From Phorcus lineatus (taxonomy: Eukaryota; Mollusca; Gastropoda; Trochida; Trochidae): 64,000 nucleotides of DNA. The notes under the pieces are model-generated. The model was not told the origin of the DNA and ran no database searches. It was given only the letters and a program-made list of their open reading frames with translations. Location: contig OV121091.1 in the NCBI GenBank assembly GCA_921293015.1, forward strand, positions 25,962,839-26,026,838, written 5' to 3'. Below are positions 25,964 through 40,300 of the stretch, in pieces. The position numbers and the translations under genes were made by a program. Position 1 is the first letter of the stretch. The number at the start of each line of letters is the position of its first letter.

Positions 25964-26611
25964 CTAACTATTGAAGAGGAGTCTAAATGAAGGGGCTGAG
26001 GCACTCCCAGTTGAAACTAACTTCACATATGCTGTGTTCGATGTCGTAGTTAATTGTGATGACGGCTCCTGGAAATAATTGAACAAATGTCAATTGCGAA
26101 ATATTACAAAATTAATCTACACACATAAATTAATGATCAAGCATTAACAGAAATTAATTTTTTTTAAGTTTGATATCATGTATCTGGAAATATGTCAGGA
26201 AGTACAAAATGAATATGATACAGTTTGTAATGAGGGAGAAATATGTTATGTATCATGAAATACAATATTCTGAGAGCTTGATGCTTTCCTTTAAGATTAA
26301 AATTTATAATTGTTACCGATTAAAACCTGCTTTTATTTGAATATTAAATGACAAAAGAGAAATAAAACTTACATTGCAGTATCTGCCAAATATCTGAGCT
26401 GAGTCGCTGCTACCGTCATAAACAGCCACATAGTTGTTGGCGCAGTCCGCCGTCCCCAGTACGTTGAATGTCTCAAAGACGAGGGTTATTCTTCTCTGGG
26501 GTGGTACCTGAATGGACCAGGCACACGTGTTGGCGTCTGAGTAGTTACCAGGGAAACCTGGGCTAGTCAGACTGCCGTTGATTCCAGTCAAGTTGCCACC
26601 GCACCCAAGGC
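25964..26611 (-). CDS. CUBN: Cubilin CUB27 and C-terminus
   Basis: Exons 26373-26611 and 25964-26068. The first half is normal ([25 protein letters not shown]). The second is worn: [15 protein letters not shown], then GRYCN without the usual CG, then [20 protein letters not shown] and stop. All three usual calcium ligands are replaced (E to L, D to N, D to T). The exon split falls after YCN, unlike the other CUBs. Confidence 0.9.
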
Positions 26612-28791
26612 CTGAGAGATTTAAGAAAGTCATGTTATTGAAAGCAGATGAGAAAGTTTCCAGAAGGATATGATAACTTTGACAAAGACAGCCAGGTATA
26701 GTTATCAGAGAGAGCTTATTGTGCAAAGAGAGAAAAGACTATTTACCCTAAAAAAAGAATATTTAAAAAATGATTATCACAAATTTTATTTGCCACAATC
26801 ACTAATCATTTAAAAAAAATAATTAGGAAAGGAACCCAGTTAATCATTAAATCTTTTTGGATTGAAAGTAAAAGGTTAACATAAATTTGAGAAAATGGAC
26901 ATACCTTGAGTAGTTGAAGTAAAGGAGATATCATAGCCAGGATGCTGAACAGATGAGTCCGTCCTGAAGTTCATGTAAACCTGATTGTTGCTGATGAAGA
27001 GAGGGTCGGGGACAACACGACCACACAACTTAGCGATCATCGTTCCTGAACTGGAACCATTATTTACCTAAAAAGAAATGAAAATATTTGTTTCAAGCCA
27101 TGTTTTTCTAGCTTAACTTCAAATAAACAGGCTTATCTTCATTCAATTGGTTTCAACTAAATGAAATATTAGAGTAAGCATTATTCAAACTTGTGACTCA
27201 TTCATGAATGCATCCTCTTAATTACTCAGACATGTCTTGATTAACTAAACTAACAGCAGGGAAGAGTACTTTTATCAAATGAATTCTGTGCTGTCACTAA
27301 TATGTCCTGTTCCTAAGATTATATAAAATATCTCATCCTAGCTGCAGAATTATAGCTATATAACCTCTTCCCCCAGTATCAAAGGCGACGTGAGAGTATC
27401 AAAGAGCCTATTTTGGCTAATCAACTGTAGCTAATCTCATCCATGTCTTCTGATATCAAATATATCAAGACAAGTGATAAGGGACTTGAAGGATACATAT
27501 TTGTATCAACCAGAGTTACTCTGTTCAAGGTCTGGAGACATGCTGTTATACCTGGAGATAGTCATAGTTGCAGGAGCTGTGAGGCTCAATGTACATGGAA
27601 GTGAAGTACAGAGCTATCGTAGTTCCAGGGGGCGTCGTCAGTCTGATGTCGCAGTTGCTGTTTCTGGGGTAGATCCCTGGCCATCCAGGGCTCACAATGC
27701 GTCCACTAGCTGCTGTGATGTTTCTGTCACATGCTGTTGCAAAAAACATCCATTATTCATTCGTACTGATCAGAAAGAATCTTAACCTTAAACATGTTGA
27801 GTTAATTCAGGGTCAATCGTTGGAAATAAATTAGAGGGGATATTCTATAAATGTCATCAATGCAAGATAATAACACAATCTTTTTGACAAAATATTATGG
27901 TTATAATATTTTAATTGCTTTAGAATTAGAGATTTAAAGGTAAATGGAACGTAAATTTTTAAAAATTAAACAATACAAAGCGAAGCCAATCATCTGCAGT
28001 GCGAGTTTTGAAACCCATGTTACAGCAAAATGAGGCAATGCTGATAAAAAAAAAAAAATAATCATACATCAATTTGTGGTTAATGTACCAATAAATATTT
28101 TGTTAACTTCATTAAAGTGGGAAATTAATAAAAGTTCATGATTCATGTAATGCACAAAAAAAATCTGAGACCAGAAGTCGATAGAAGCTTATCTTTAACA
28201 TATTAATGGATTTCTGTTCTAGTTATCTACTTATGACTCTAATGAGCCAAAGGCACCAGACAACAACTATATATATATGCATTCTATATGTATGTAATTG
28301 GGTGAATAGGAACATATAACTAGAATATCACATTGGAACTTGAGATTATACCGGTAACCAAAAGTTTTTACTTCTAATTGAAATAATTTGTAACAATGAT
28401 AATGATATGGTAATATCCCCTTGCATGAGCGCCAGAATACAATTATATGTGTGTAAGACGATCTTATTTATGTTACTGGAACTTTGCAGACTGGTCTAAT
28501 TCAAGCGATGTTGCACAGTTTACTTGACCCAGAATTCAAGAATCAGATCAAAACAGAGAAATTAAAGATGGCAGACCGTCTTAACACTTTAATGTCATAG
28601 ATATAGGTGTTTATATATAATAAATGAGTTGGCTAAGTATATGTATTTGATAACACTCTAGGAATCAGTATGTCAGTCGGATATAACATAAATATCTCTC
28701 TATGTTTCCACTTGCAAAGTGCTAAAGCTTTCATATTAGTCATCAAGCACTTGAGGAACTTTTTATCCTGGTTGACTTGACAAAGAAAATC

Positions 28792-28831
<40 letters not shown>

Positions 28832-31800
28832 ATACATATATGAAACCAATCAAACATCAAATAAAATAGCCGCAAATGTCAAAGAAATACGCCAAGCCTA
28901 CCCTAGTGATTTGATTCATGTAGAGAAATCATGTTTTAATTGTTGCAGTGATACCTTTCATAGACAAAAGAAGACGATGTGAAAAATAACTGCCCATAAA
29001 ATTGCTTCTTCTATATTTTGATTCTAAGATAGTTGTATGAACAATACATCAACATTGGCTTACAAACATCCATGAACAAAGAGAGTTTAAAAACTCAATG
29101 TCCTTGTTTCCAAAATGGGACTTAATAGATTCAAGATCTATGATATGCACAAGGAGCATACATCATCTTTGAATTAAAACCTTTTCCCTTGTTTCCTAAA
29201 TGCAACTTGCTATATTCTAGATAAATGATAGTTGCTTGAATCATACACTATCATTGGCTAAAAAACATCTATGAAGCAAAAGAGCCAACAAAATTGAAGT
29301 GCTTAATGTTTCCAAGATCTCTTTGATTGGATTCTGGATCTAAACTACCTAAGATTTACCTAACATTGGGTTATAAACATCTAAGCACTTAGAGAGCTTA
29401 CAAAATCTACATCGGAATCTATGATGCTACTTACTTGCTATCTGGTAGGTAAGACTGAACCCAGTGCTGGTTGAACCGTCGGGGATAACGTAGTTGACCT
29501 GTACCATCCTTCCTACAGAGTCAAAGCTTGTGGGCACCGTGCTGCCACAGTAATGGACATTTCTTCCTCTGGGTTGCTGAGGATTTGACAAGGTATGAAC
29601 CCTATAGCTCGCCTTAAGTTATTTGCTTATGTATCTCAATGCAAACATCATCTTTAGCTATAGAAGAGTTTGATAAAATCTATGTTTGTTTAAACTTCAT
29701 TCCTTTATTATGGTAACCAATGGACAAGATTATGAACTCCTTTTTTTCAATTTTTGAAATTCACATAAATTTAAAAATTTTCCAAAAACTTGACACAAAC
29801 CAGCGGTGAGTCTCTGAATTCCACGTACTCCTGGGCACACGTGGAGTCCACTTGGAGTGAGATTGCTGTCAAGGTGAGACGCACTTGTTTGTTGTCTGCG
29901 GAGGAATCTAAATACCAGCGGCATCGCAATGCTTGACCTGCGGCTGCAGGGTAGTTTGGAGATGTTATGGTCTGGGGGGAGGTGCTGGCGGTAAATGCCC
30001 CTCCACAGATGGCTGAAACAGTAATCTTACATAAACATGTTGCTACTTAATTGTGATACCAGGAGGCATAATTCAATAAATTGAACTTTTTCAAATGATG
30101 GAGAAAACTGTTAAGAGATAATATTCGCACAGTTCAAACTTTACAGGATTTCTTTATGAGCTAAGGTTTTGTTTGCATACAAGTAAATAATTATATAAAT
30201 AATGAATATAACTGTCAATATAATATTCTTACGATTTCTCTGTCCATAAGTTGCATTAAAGCCAGCGCCAGTGATGGAGTAGTCGGAGGTGAAGACAACA
30301 AACAACGTGTTCGTAGATCCAATGATCATGCCGGGGGCCGTGCTTCCACAGTAGCTGCCTATCAGGGGCTCTGAGGCACTCATGCCGTCGTATATCTGTC
30401 AAAAAAACCTCACATTTAAAAACCGGAGTGCCAAAGAATACAACCATTTTCTGAGGGGACCAGCAAATCAACTATAGAGGAAATGTTTCAACCAGCACAA
30501 AATGTAGATTGACCCCATTATTAATTACTTCACATACTTAAATTATGACATCACTATTTGTATGAGTTTGCCATCTACAGGATTAACTCTAGACATGACT
30601 CTGCTCTAAGCCATGTCTTAGTATGGGAAACGCTACCACACTAAGTACATTACAACAAACCAAGAGTTTCTTCATCAGGCATTATGGGAGAGGGATAGCA
30701 CGCTGGTCATAGATATGGAGTTCAAATCCCAGGGAATTGGCAACTTTTACTGCAGTTGAGAATGTACATGCAATAAGGTTTGGGTGCAATGCTTCACTGA
30801 ATTTCAGCACAGAATAACCAAAGAATTGCTAGTTTCAGGATATTCTCGCAGGTTTCACTGAAATGCACAGCCACAATGGTGTTGCATGTTTTCTCTCTGC
30901 AATGATAAGAGTGGCTATAATGTAAGCGATATACTCTCGAAAGTAACATTAAACCTCAAATCTTTTCACCTGAACTACAAATTTTAAAATTCTACTAATG
31001 TAATAAAGTTAAATGTTGTTGAAAAAAGGAAACAAACCTTAAGGCTGTCCCAACGACAGTTTCTGCCGCTTTCAATGTCCAGCCCGGAGATGTTCAGAGT
31101 GGCCAGTTTGTTGCTGGACATGAGGATGAGCCAGGAGCATACTTGACCGTTCTCATACTGACCATCATTGTCGATGTCCACTGGAGTAAATGTTCCGCCT
31201 GCTGTGTTGTTGAAAGTGCCACCGCAACCTTGTTCCAACCCTGTAACATGAGGATTAAGTTATAATGTTTTCAAATTCTCATCAAGTTTTTAAAAACATT
31301 TATGATAACAATAACCTTTTTTACCCAGCTTAGTATTTAAATTTGCTCTTATCTAACAGGCCCATGGCACTTATTCCAGAAGTGAGGGTTATGAAACTTT
31401 CATTTTTGTAGCTCATTTTGGAGGGCAGTGTGTTGGAGCGAGGGGGGATAGTTGGGGAGTTGTATAGGTGGGGCAGGGGAATATTGTATCTTACTTCATG
31501 GCCTTTATAGGAACTAAATATAAAGACAAATCAGAATTGGCAGACAAAGGATAATAGGAAGGGGGTTATGATATCATCATGGCAATTTCATGTTTGTTTT
31601 ACCCTACATGATTTTAAAGTTATTGACGAACAAGAGTTTATACATGAGAAAGAATGAAAAGTCATGTTCTGAATTTGTTGAAATTTTTAGGTCCTTTTGC
31701 AAAGCAAGAAGCAGAAGGATGATGAATTAGTGAGTACTATAGACAATTCCTACCATAAGTCTCCCTGTACGCTGCGGTGAAGCCCCCGGACGTAACTGAG

Positions 31801-34800
31801 GAATCCGTGATAAAGCTGACATACAATGATCGTCCTGTTGCCTGCAAGTTTGGTGGGGCTGTGTCTCCACAGTATCGACCGAGTAGTGGTGCATTGGTGC
31901 TATTGCCATTATAAACCGCAACATAGTCGTAGTTGCACTGCGAACTCGCCTCCAAGTTGAAAGAATTAAACCTGTATGAAAAGATTATGCATGATATAAT
32001 ATATGGAACATCATGACACTGACAGGAATTAAGTTTAGTTAATTTCACTGTTTATGAATATCAAATGGCAGATCTAGAGCAGTTGGATCTTTCATTGATT
32101 TCAACTTTTACTCTATTTGGGAATAGTATTCAAAACAAAATTAAAAGTTAGAACATAAGTATGTACTTCAAAGATGTCCTCTTTTCAATTACTTACTTAA
32201 TTTCCGCCACACGGTTTTCTCCGACTGTGATTATCCAGGAACAGTTATGGTTGTTGAGGTAGTTGTCCTGGTGCAGGATGGTACTAAACCGCCCATACGG
32301 ACCCGTCAGCACTCCGCCACAGTCTGGAATCACAGGCTCAAGTGATGGGAATTATCATTTAAAGGGAGAGTAATGTCTGTTTTTGGTCCACAATATTGAA
32401 TTGAAAGCATGATAGGAAAGAAAATAACCAATTCAACATCTGTCATTTTTACCACAAAATAAAGATGAACTACACATATTGACTAATTACACTTATCCAC
32501 ACTAGCAGGGTTTTTTAAATTCAGATTGTAAATTTATGATTTGATGTAAATAAAAATGGCCCATGTATTACATTTTGTATTCTGTTCTCTGCTTCAATAA
32601 CAGAAAAGGCAAAAAGACTGGTATCTGTACAATATCTATATCCACAAAATATATCAGGATAGTGCTAAAAAGAAAAAGGAACAATAATACCAAATTTCAA
32701 TATTCATTTTTTGAACAAAAAAATCTTCCTTTGAAATAAAAATTTTGCTCTGCCTTGAATGTTTATTTGTTCTTAATTTTTTAATATATTTTGGTTTATA
32801 AATCTATACTAAATCTAGATAACCGTCTGTCACACCTTGTACTTGATAGTTAGCTCTGAATCCTTTATAAGTTACAGAAGCATCTGATTTGAACTGAAGG
32901 AACATTCCTCCCAAGGCAGTCTGGACCTGTGGTGTTGTGTCCCCACAGAATTGGCCAAGATTCTGACCACTGGTATCATTACCCGCATACACAGATATGT
33001 AGTCATAGCGACAAGATGGCGCTGAAATTATCAAGGATGAGGATTAACAAAGGTGGTTATATTTTAGAAGTTGAAATTGTTTTAAGAGAATGAATTTAAT
33101 TTTAACAAAACTTGTGTAAATGATGCTAAAATCTTTAAAATTGTGATGGATGTTGTGTTAAAAAAATGGTTGCCAAGCAAGGTGATTTGCACTAGTACAC
33201 ATACCAAATACATGCAACCTATTTATTTTCTATCCCACAGGAAAATTATATACCGTATATTAAGATGTATACACAAGGCGACCCAGTGTATAAGGCGACA
33301 CCCTGTCTCAGCCCCCCAAATTGCTGTCAAAATCATATACATCGTATATAAGGCAACCCTCTACTAGAACGTCTTGGAGGCACATCGACATGAAGCACAT
33401 ATAGGTCTGTGCTGGTGTTTATTCTTATTTTTAAAGAATGTTATGGTATTGATAATACTTACGTCCCTCAAGTTTGAAGCCAGGTTTGAAGGTGAGCGAG
33501 ACGTATCTCTGGGGGTCTGTAAGGATGGTGTAGTTACACTGAAGGTTGTTGTCGTAATTGTTTGGGAAGCCAGGGGAGACAATCTCGCCTGTGTCACCGA
33601 TGAAGGTGCCTCCACATGCTGCAGGAAAAGACAGTCACTTAGTGTACATTTTTACGGAACAGACACAAATATTATTACTTTCAGATGTCACGTCAAGTTA
33701 ATCATTTAAAATTCTCGGTCTAGATTTCTGAAGCTTTCTTTAAATATCACTAAGAGAGCTTCGATAATACAGGTTCTGTGCCAAGATTTTTTAACCATTC
33801 TTAGCCCTCGGATTGTCGTAACTACCATCCATTAATATTGGCTAACAACTGACAAAACAAACAAAAATCTAATCCCTGCATGAACTTTAAGACAAACGCT
33901 AAGCGTTCTGAGGGATCGAACTGCAGGAATTAAACTCATTCAATAAAGAGTATACTGGTAGTATCAGTTAACTGATAAGCATCGAGATGTTGATTTTCAG
34001 AAACAACAACTACTTGGCGATGAAATTACACCGTTTGTGAAGTGTGACATATTTTCCCCAAACAACATACTCTGTGCCCCTTTTATTTTTTGATTTTCCA
34101 AATAACACCAGACACCGATTGGTCTATTGCAAGATGTATTATAATGTAAAAGAGGCTCCCTAAACCTTTTGGCCTGACGGAAACTCCATTAATTTTTCCA
34201 CATAATCACCCCTGACATTTGTTAGAGCAAATTTTTAACATCTTCAACCTATCTGAAAACCACTCTTTGTTAAGTTGCAATGATGTCTGTGTCAGTCTTA
34301 TATTTACGGCCACAGACCTTTGTTTTCAGTCAAGGGAGTGAGTGAGCTAGATCTAGAGAATTGGCACTCCCATTTGGGACCACCCTTGAATTGTAAGCCA
34401 CTCAATAATTTGTATCTTCCAAGTATAAAAAATGACAATCCAGCAGAAAGACCCCATGTTTCTTCTTTCTGTGGTTGATTTCAAATCAAAATTCATTTCC
34501 AAAAGAGGTCAAGCAGAATGTATGAAGGACTTAATCATGACATGACGGCTAAGAATGAACTGAGTTTTTCTTACATGTGGTCCAATTTGCCATGAATCCT
34601 GTATGAGCAACCGAGTTATCTGATCTGAATTTGACTTGCATTCTGTTGGTCATTGCAGTGAACATGTCTGGGATATTTGTACCACAGTATTTTCCCCTGG
34701 AGACAGCAGTGCCATTTGTCATCACATCTCGCAGCTGCAAAGTAATGTAACTTGTGATAGATGTTGTTCTCAAAGTAACAATCATGTGTGACATCTTCCC

Positions 34801-37313
34801 ATGCAAGGGTAACTCACACTAAGACTAAGTCTCCAGCACTGACTAATTCAAACCTAGCTGCTCAACACCAAACTTTGGAGTATGAGTGCTTTACCCTCTT
34901 CTGGGCCTCCTTTCACAAAGGCACCTTATTCTTTAACATTTAACTAAGGTTACCTTAGTGACTTATACCTTTGTGAAAGGAGGCTCTGGCCGATACGCAA
35001 CAATCATCTTATTTCTGAAAGGACTATCAAGTCAGTCACAGTAAGCTAGAAAGCTGGCACAGATAAGTCAAGGAAAAGCTACAAGGCTTGAATTACACAT
35101 TGATTGGGACGGGCAGGAATTGTGCCTCGCTGAGAAAGGTATGAATTGTGACAAAAAATATTTTCTATTTTTCTATTAAAAAATATTTCAGATTATTCAC
35201 ATGTGCTTTGAAGACTTGATTCAAAAGTTTGTTTTATTTGTTTATTATCAAAGTTTGTTTCCATCATTGAAATAAATTAAAAATTATGGGTTTACAGAGA
35301 GAACAGAGGAGAAGTAATAATAAGTTAAGACCAAAGTTATCAGGATGAACAGGATTATCAATAACACTAAGTACATTGATTTCATGAAGTTGTAACATAT
35401 TTATACTTTACCTCCACATAATCATACCGACAGTTGTTGCCTGATTCAATGTTAAAGGGTGTAGAGAAGTTGAGGACGACCGTGTATCCATTTTCCACGT
35501 TGATGTCCCAGACACACTCCTGGTTGTGCGGGTAGCTGTTGGGGTAGTTTGGGCTCATCACGCTGCCTGTGTTACCGTGGAACATACCTCCACACGCTGA
35601 AGTCATAAACATTAGGTACATGGATTTTGTGAACAGGCACCCAGGTAGTTCATCTACACAAATCACCAGTAGTAAATTATACAGCCATTTTCACAGATGT
35701 GTATCAATATTAGAAGAAATAGACACTAGATAGACACTCAGTTAGCAGGTGAAATTATGTAAATGGTTATTACATTGGTACATAACCAGAACCTTCTCTA
35801 TCAGTGTGGATAACCTGGTTACATGGAGCATTGCAATTTCACATTTTAATATTTGGTCATCAATTTTATAGAATTAATTGATCCACCCTCCCAAATGACA
35901 CCATGTTGTTCTTACTTACCGCCTGTCTCAAAGGTATAATGGACTCGGAACCCGGTGGCGCTCAGACTGATGTCAGTCTTGAATTCAAGTCGGAGTGAGT
36001 TACTCTGGGACAGGAAGTCAGGTGGCTGCTGGGTACAGTATGTTCCAACCAATGGGGAATCAGCATACCCTCCGTTGAACACTTTCAGGTAGTCGTAAGC
36101 GCAGTTAGGATGGTTTTCTATACTCATATTATCAAATGTTAGCTGAAAATTTAAAAAAATGATGTTGAGATTTTGTATTTCATCAACCAGAATCAATATC
36201 TTAATTCTTTAGGAAAACAAGATTTAAGTTTTGTTTAAGAAATCCACACAGCTTCTATTTTACAAATTGACTGCTTGGTCAAAACAACACAACATCTTGC
36301 CATCCTCTTATTCTGTCAATAGAGAATCCCCATTGAAATAGTCTGATAATCAAACTTTGAAGAGGTCACCCATCCAGGTCTAAACCATTACTATTTTTGC
36401 TGAACTTAACTTATTGTTATACATAGGACAACGTGACACATCATGCTAATTACAATACAATGAACAAATTACCCTGATCTGTGTTCCCTCTGGAGCAAGG
36501 ATCTGCCAGGCGCAGGCATCATTGTGGTCGTAGTTGTTGGGGTAGTTGGGACTTGTGATCACCCCGGAACTCTCAGTCAGAACACCTCCACATGCTGCAG
36601 TATACAATAAGTACATGTATTGATTGTTCTATATCAACAAGCAGGTGCTTCCTGAGATCATGGGAGGGGTTAGGAATCATTGTCAAAGTAAAGGAGGAGG
36701 GGGTGATCTTGAGGTTAATTTCCTGAAAGAACCTAATGTGTTTGGAAATTAACCTAACCAATTAATAAAACAAACAAAAAATGAAATACATGTTCAATTG
36801 TAAACATGGTACTTATTTGATATAGAAGTAGATGATCTCTAAATATTTGTATACCTATTTGTTATTTAAAAATGATATTGTCCATGAAAAATATTTAAAA
36901 GTATTAGCCTCAATGCAACTTCGCAGATCTCTCTCCAAATTCAGATGTGGAGTTAGTAAATTGAAAGTTCAATCATATAGAAGATCGAAAGATGACAACA
37001 CAGATCTGGCTTTTTGCTCTTATTGCGTCAACGCTATTGAAGACGAATACAATGTATTATTACAATGTCCTTTATATTATGATCTACGCAGTAGATATAT
37101 CCCTCAATATTACTGTGTGAATCCTAGTTTAACAGTTTGTCCAGCTACTTAAAACCCCAAATGCTAACATTATTCTACGCCTAGCTATATTCGTCAACAA
37201 ATTACATATTGTATGATGCTAATATTGATGTTTTAACCATGACAGCGCTCTGGTTTAACATACGAAATATTGTCATTTGTACTATTGGCCTCATGGCCAC
37301 TCTACGAAATAAA

Positions 37314-37349
<36 letters not shown>

Positions 37350-40300
37350 GATGATCATTTTATTCATACTTACAGGACATTTTGATGTCAATTAAAAATC
37401 CTCTGCCTACTATCGACAAATCTGTCCTGAATCGGAGCCATATGGAGGGAACTGGGGTTATATATGGTCCTCTGATTGTATTATTTCCACAGAACTGCTG
37501 TAAGATCGGGGCATCGGAGCTTGTGCCTGAAACATTAGTAACCATATGAAATAGATAGATATTCACTGCTGAATAAATCTTTGTGTCACCCATTCACAGG
37601 TACCAGTACAAACCAGTATCTAATAAATATGACTAATGCAGAAATATGTATAATAACAGTCAGCACTAAAATACACTATATGGTAATATTCTTATGGTCA
37701 ATGACAAGAGTTCAAAATAATATAAGCCAATTTCTTTATATGCTTATGGTCCAAAATTTACCAAAACTTCAATGGGCTTCTACAACATATTAATACACAC
37801 ATTTAAGAGTTTGAAAACTTAAACCATTATCTCCTTCCAAGGAATCAGTGTCTTCCAAAGGAACCCACCTTCACGAATGCTTAAGAAATCGTATCTACAC
37901 GTGGTGTGGTGCTCAAGATCCATGTCCAAAACCTTGACAACGATAGAAGAGTTTATGTTCTCCATGTTGTTGACTGTCCATATACACTCCAAGTGGTTGC
38001 TGTAGTTGCCATTTTCATAGTAGCCCGGGGACGTGATGTTCGTGTCACCATTGATCACACCACCACAGTCTAAATCAGAATGGAAAAATGGGAATTACAA
38101 AGGAATTTTGAAAAATTCTCATTGGACAATCAAGAATCATTGTAGCAGCCTGGAGAGCAAGCAAACCCAGACAAATTAGGGAAGTGTGACAAGCCCTGTC
38201 TGAGCAACTCATTCAGGTTGGCACAAGTTAGGCTATGTGTTGGAAGATGCTGTTCATTAAAAAATAAAATTTCTTCTATAAAGTTTGATTAAAAAGAAAT
38301 TAAAATACCTTAAAATATAAGATATTATATTGACATTCAATTCAGTTTACAACTCACCAGCCTCATTATTTGATGTGTAAGTTGCCCTGAAACCTCCACT
38401 TGTGACAGATCTATCAGTTCGGAAACGGATACGCATGGTTGATCCAGAGGATTCAATGATGCCTGGATTAGTTGTTCCACAATACCGTCCTATCAGAGGC
38501 GAGTCCCGCAGGATACCGTTATATACCTGGAAATTAAAGCAAAAATCTATTCAAATTTTCTTTATTTCTCATAGTTGAATATAGTCATGAATATATGAAA
38601 GAGTTAAATCAAAGAGTATATTTGTCCTGTTGATGTTGTTAAAAAACCTTTAATGGTAACTAAACTACCAGAGTATTTTAAGAACATGAAACTGAACATA
38701 GTTATCGATAATTTTTTCATAACTGACCGCTATGTAATCCCAGGTACAGGTTCGAGAAGTCTCCAGGTTGAAATCTGAGAAAGACAAGGACACCTTGCGA
38801 CCTGCCCCGACCTGAATGTTCCACTCACATACGCGGTCATGTGCGTAAAGTCCGGGGTAGTTGGGAGAGGTCAGAACTCCAGTTGGGGTGGTCAGAGTTC
38901 CACCACATGCTGTAAAGATATTCCTCTACCATAACCAAAGTTTCATCTCATGCTTTATAAAGACACTTTGTGAATCTTACTATTTCATGTATTACTTGCA
39001 GAGTTCCTGAATGTGTAGCAATCTCATTAAAATCTGTCAAAACTTTCTCTTGTACTTAGATGTTTAGATGTTCACAGTTTCTACCAATCACAGGTTTGCT
39101 TAATTATCAAATGATAACAATTTCCTATCCTATTTGCTAATAGGCCAGAGGGAGAGGTCACTCAGCATGACCCATATTGAGCTGTTCACAGACCAGAAAC
39201 ACTAGATATGAGTGTTCTGCTTTGTCTGATGAGTGTTAGGTTTAATGAAAGTGAGTCTCTACCTCAAAGCTTGGAGAGGTAGCACAAAATGGCATAAAAA
39301 ATCATGAAGATCAGATCATCTTTGGCAGATAGATTTTTTTATGATTGACAACCTGAACAAAAAATGTTGTATAGAAAAAAATTTCTCACCCTCGACACTA
39401 GCCTGGAAGGACATCCTGAATCCAGAAGCAGATCCTGATGAATCTGTGCGGAACCTAACATAGGCAAAGCTGTCCGATGTGTCAATAGGAGCAATTGTCC
39501 TGGATCCACATCCCGTCAATAATACACGTCCTGCAATGATAGAGATAATCAATGATATTGATTATCATATTCAATTTAAACTGTTTATCATCTTCTTAAA
39601 AGCTTATAGCACTGATGATTAAGATGGTTAAAAGCACAAACCTGTTGAGTTTTGCTCTCGAATGACAAGTGAATCTGCGGAACAACTTCTCGAACTCTGG
39701 ACGTTAAATGCTGCGAAGGTGAAGGTCATGTAGTGACCAACAGCCGTTGTTATCAGCCACTCACAGTCGAGATTTTGACCATAATTCTGAGGGTAGTTTG
39801 GACTCTCAATTGTTCCATTAGGTCCATTAATTCTTCCACCACATGTAGCTTGAAAATAAATAAAAAATGTGTTTAGGAGGTTTGTATACTATTAAGCTCC
39901 AGTTTGAAATGTTAAACATTTTAATATAGTTATAAAAATTTATAAAAAGTTTTCAATTTGTGAAAAAGCATGCATTTACATTCAAGATTGATGGCATGTA
40001 ATAAACCACTGTTCCATACCAATTTCATATCTTGCCTTGAAACCCACTCTTCCCACACTGTTATCCGTTCTGAATCTGGCGAATAAGACATTGCCAGTGG
40101 AAACCTGGGAACTTGGTAGAGTGCTGCCGCAAGCTCTCTGACCAATCAGAGGAGACGTTACACTTCCACCGTCACGTAATTCAATGTAGTCATATGCACA
40201 TCTGGAAACAGAGAAAGAATTTTTTGGGTGATGTTTCCAAATAAAATTGACACTTTAAGTTGTTTATCAACCATTGTCAAACCATATAATGAGCACAGAA

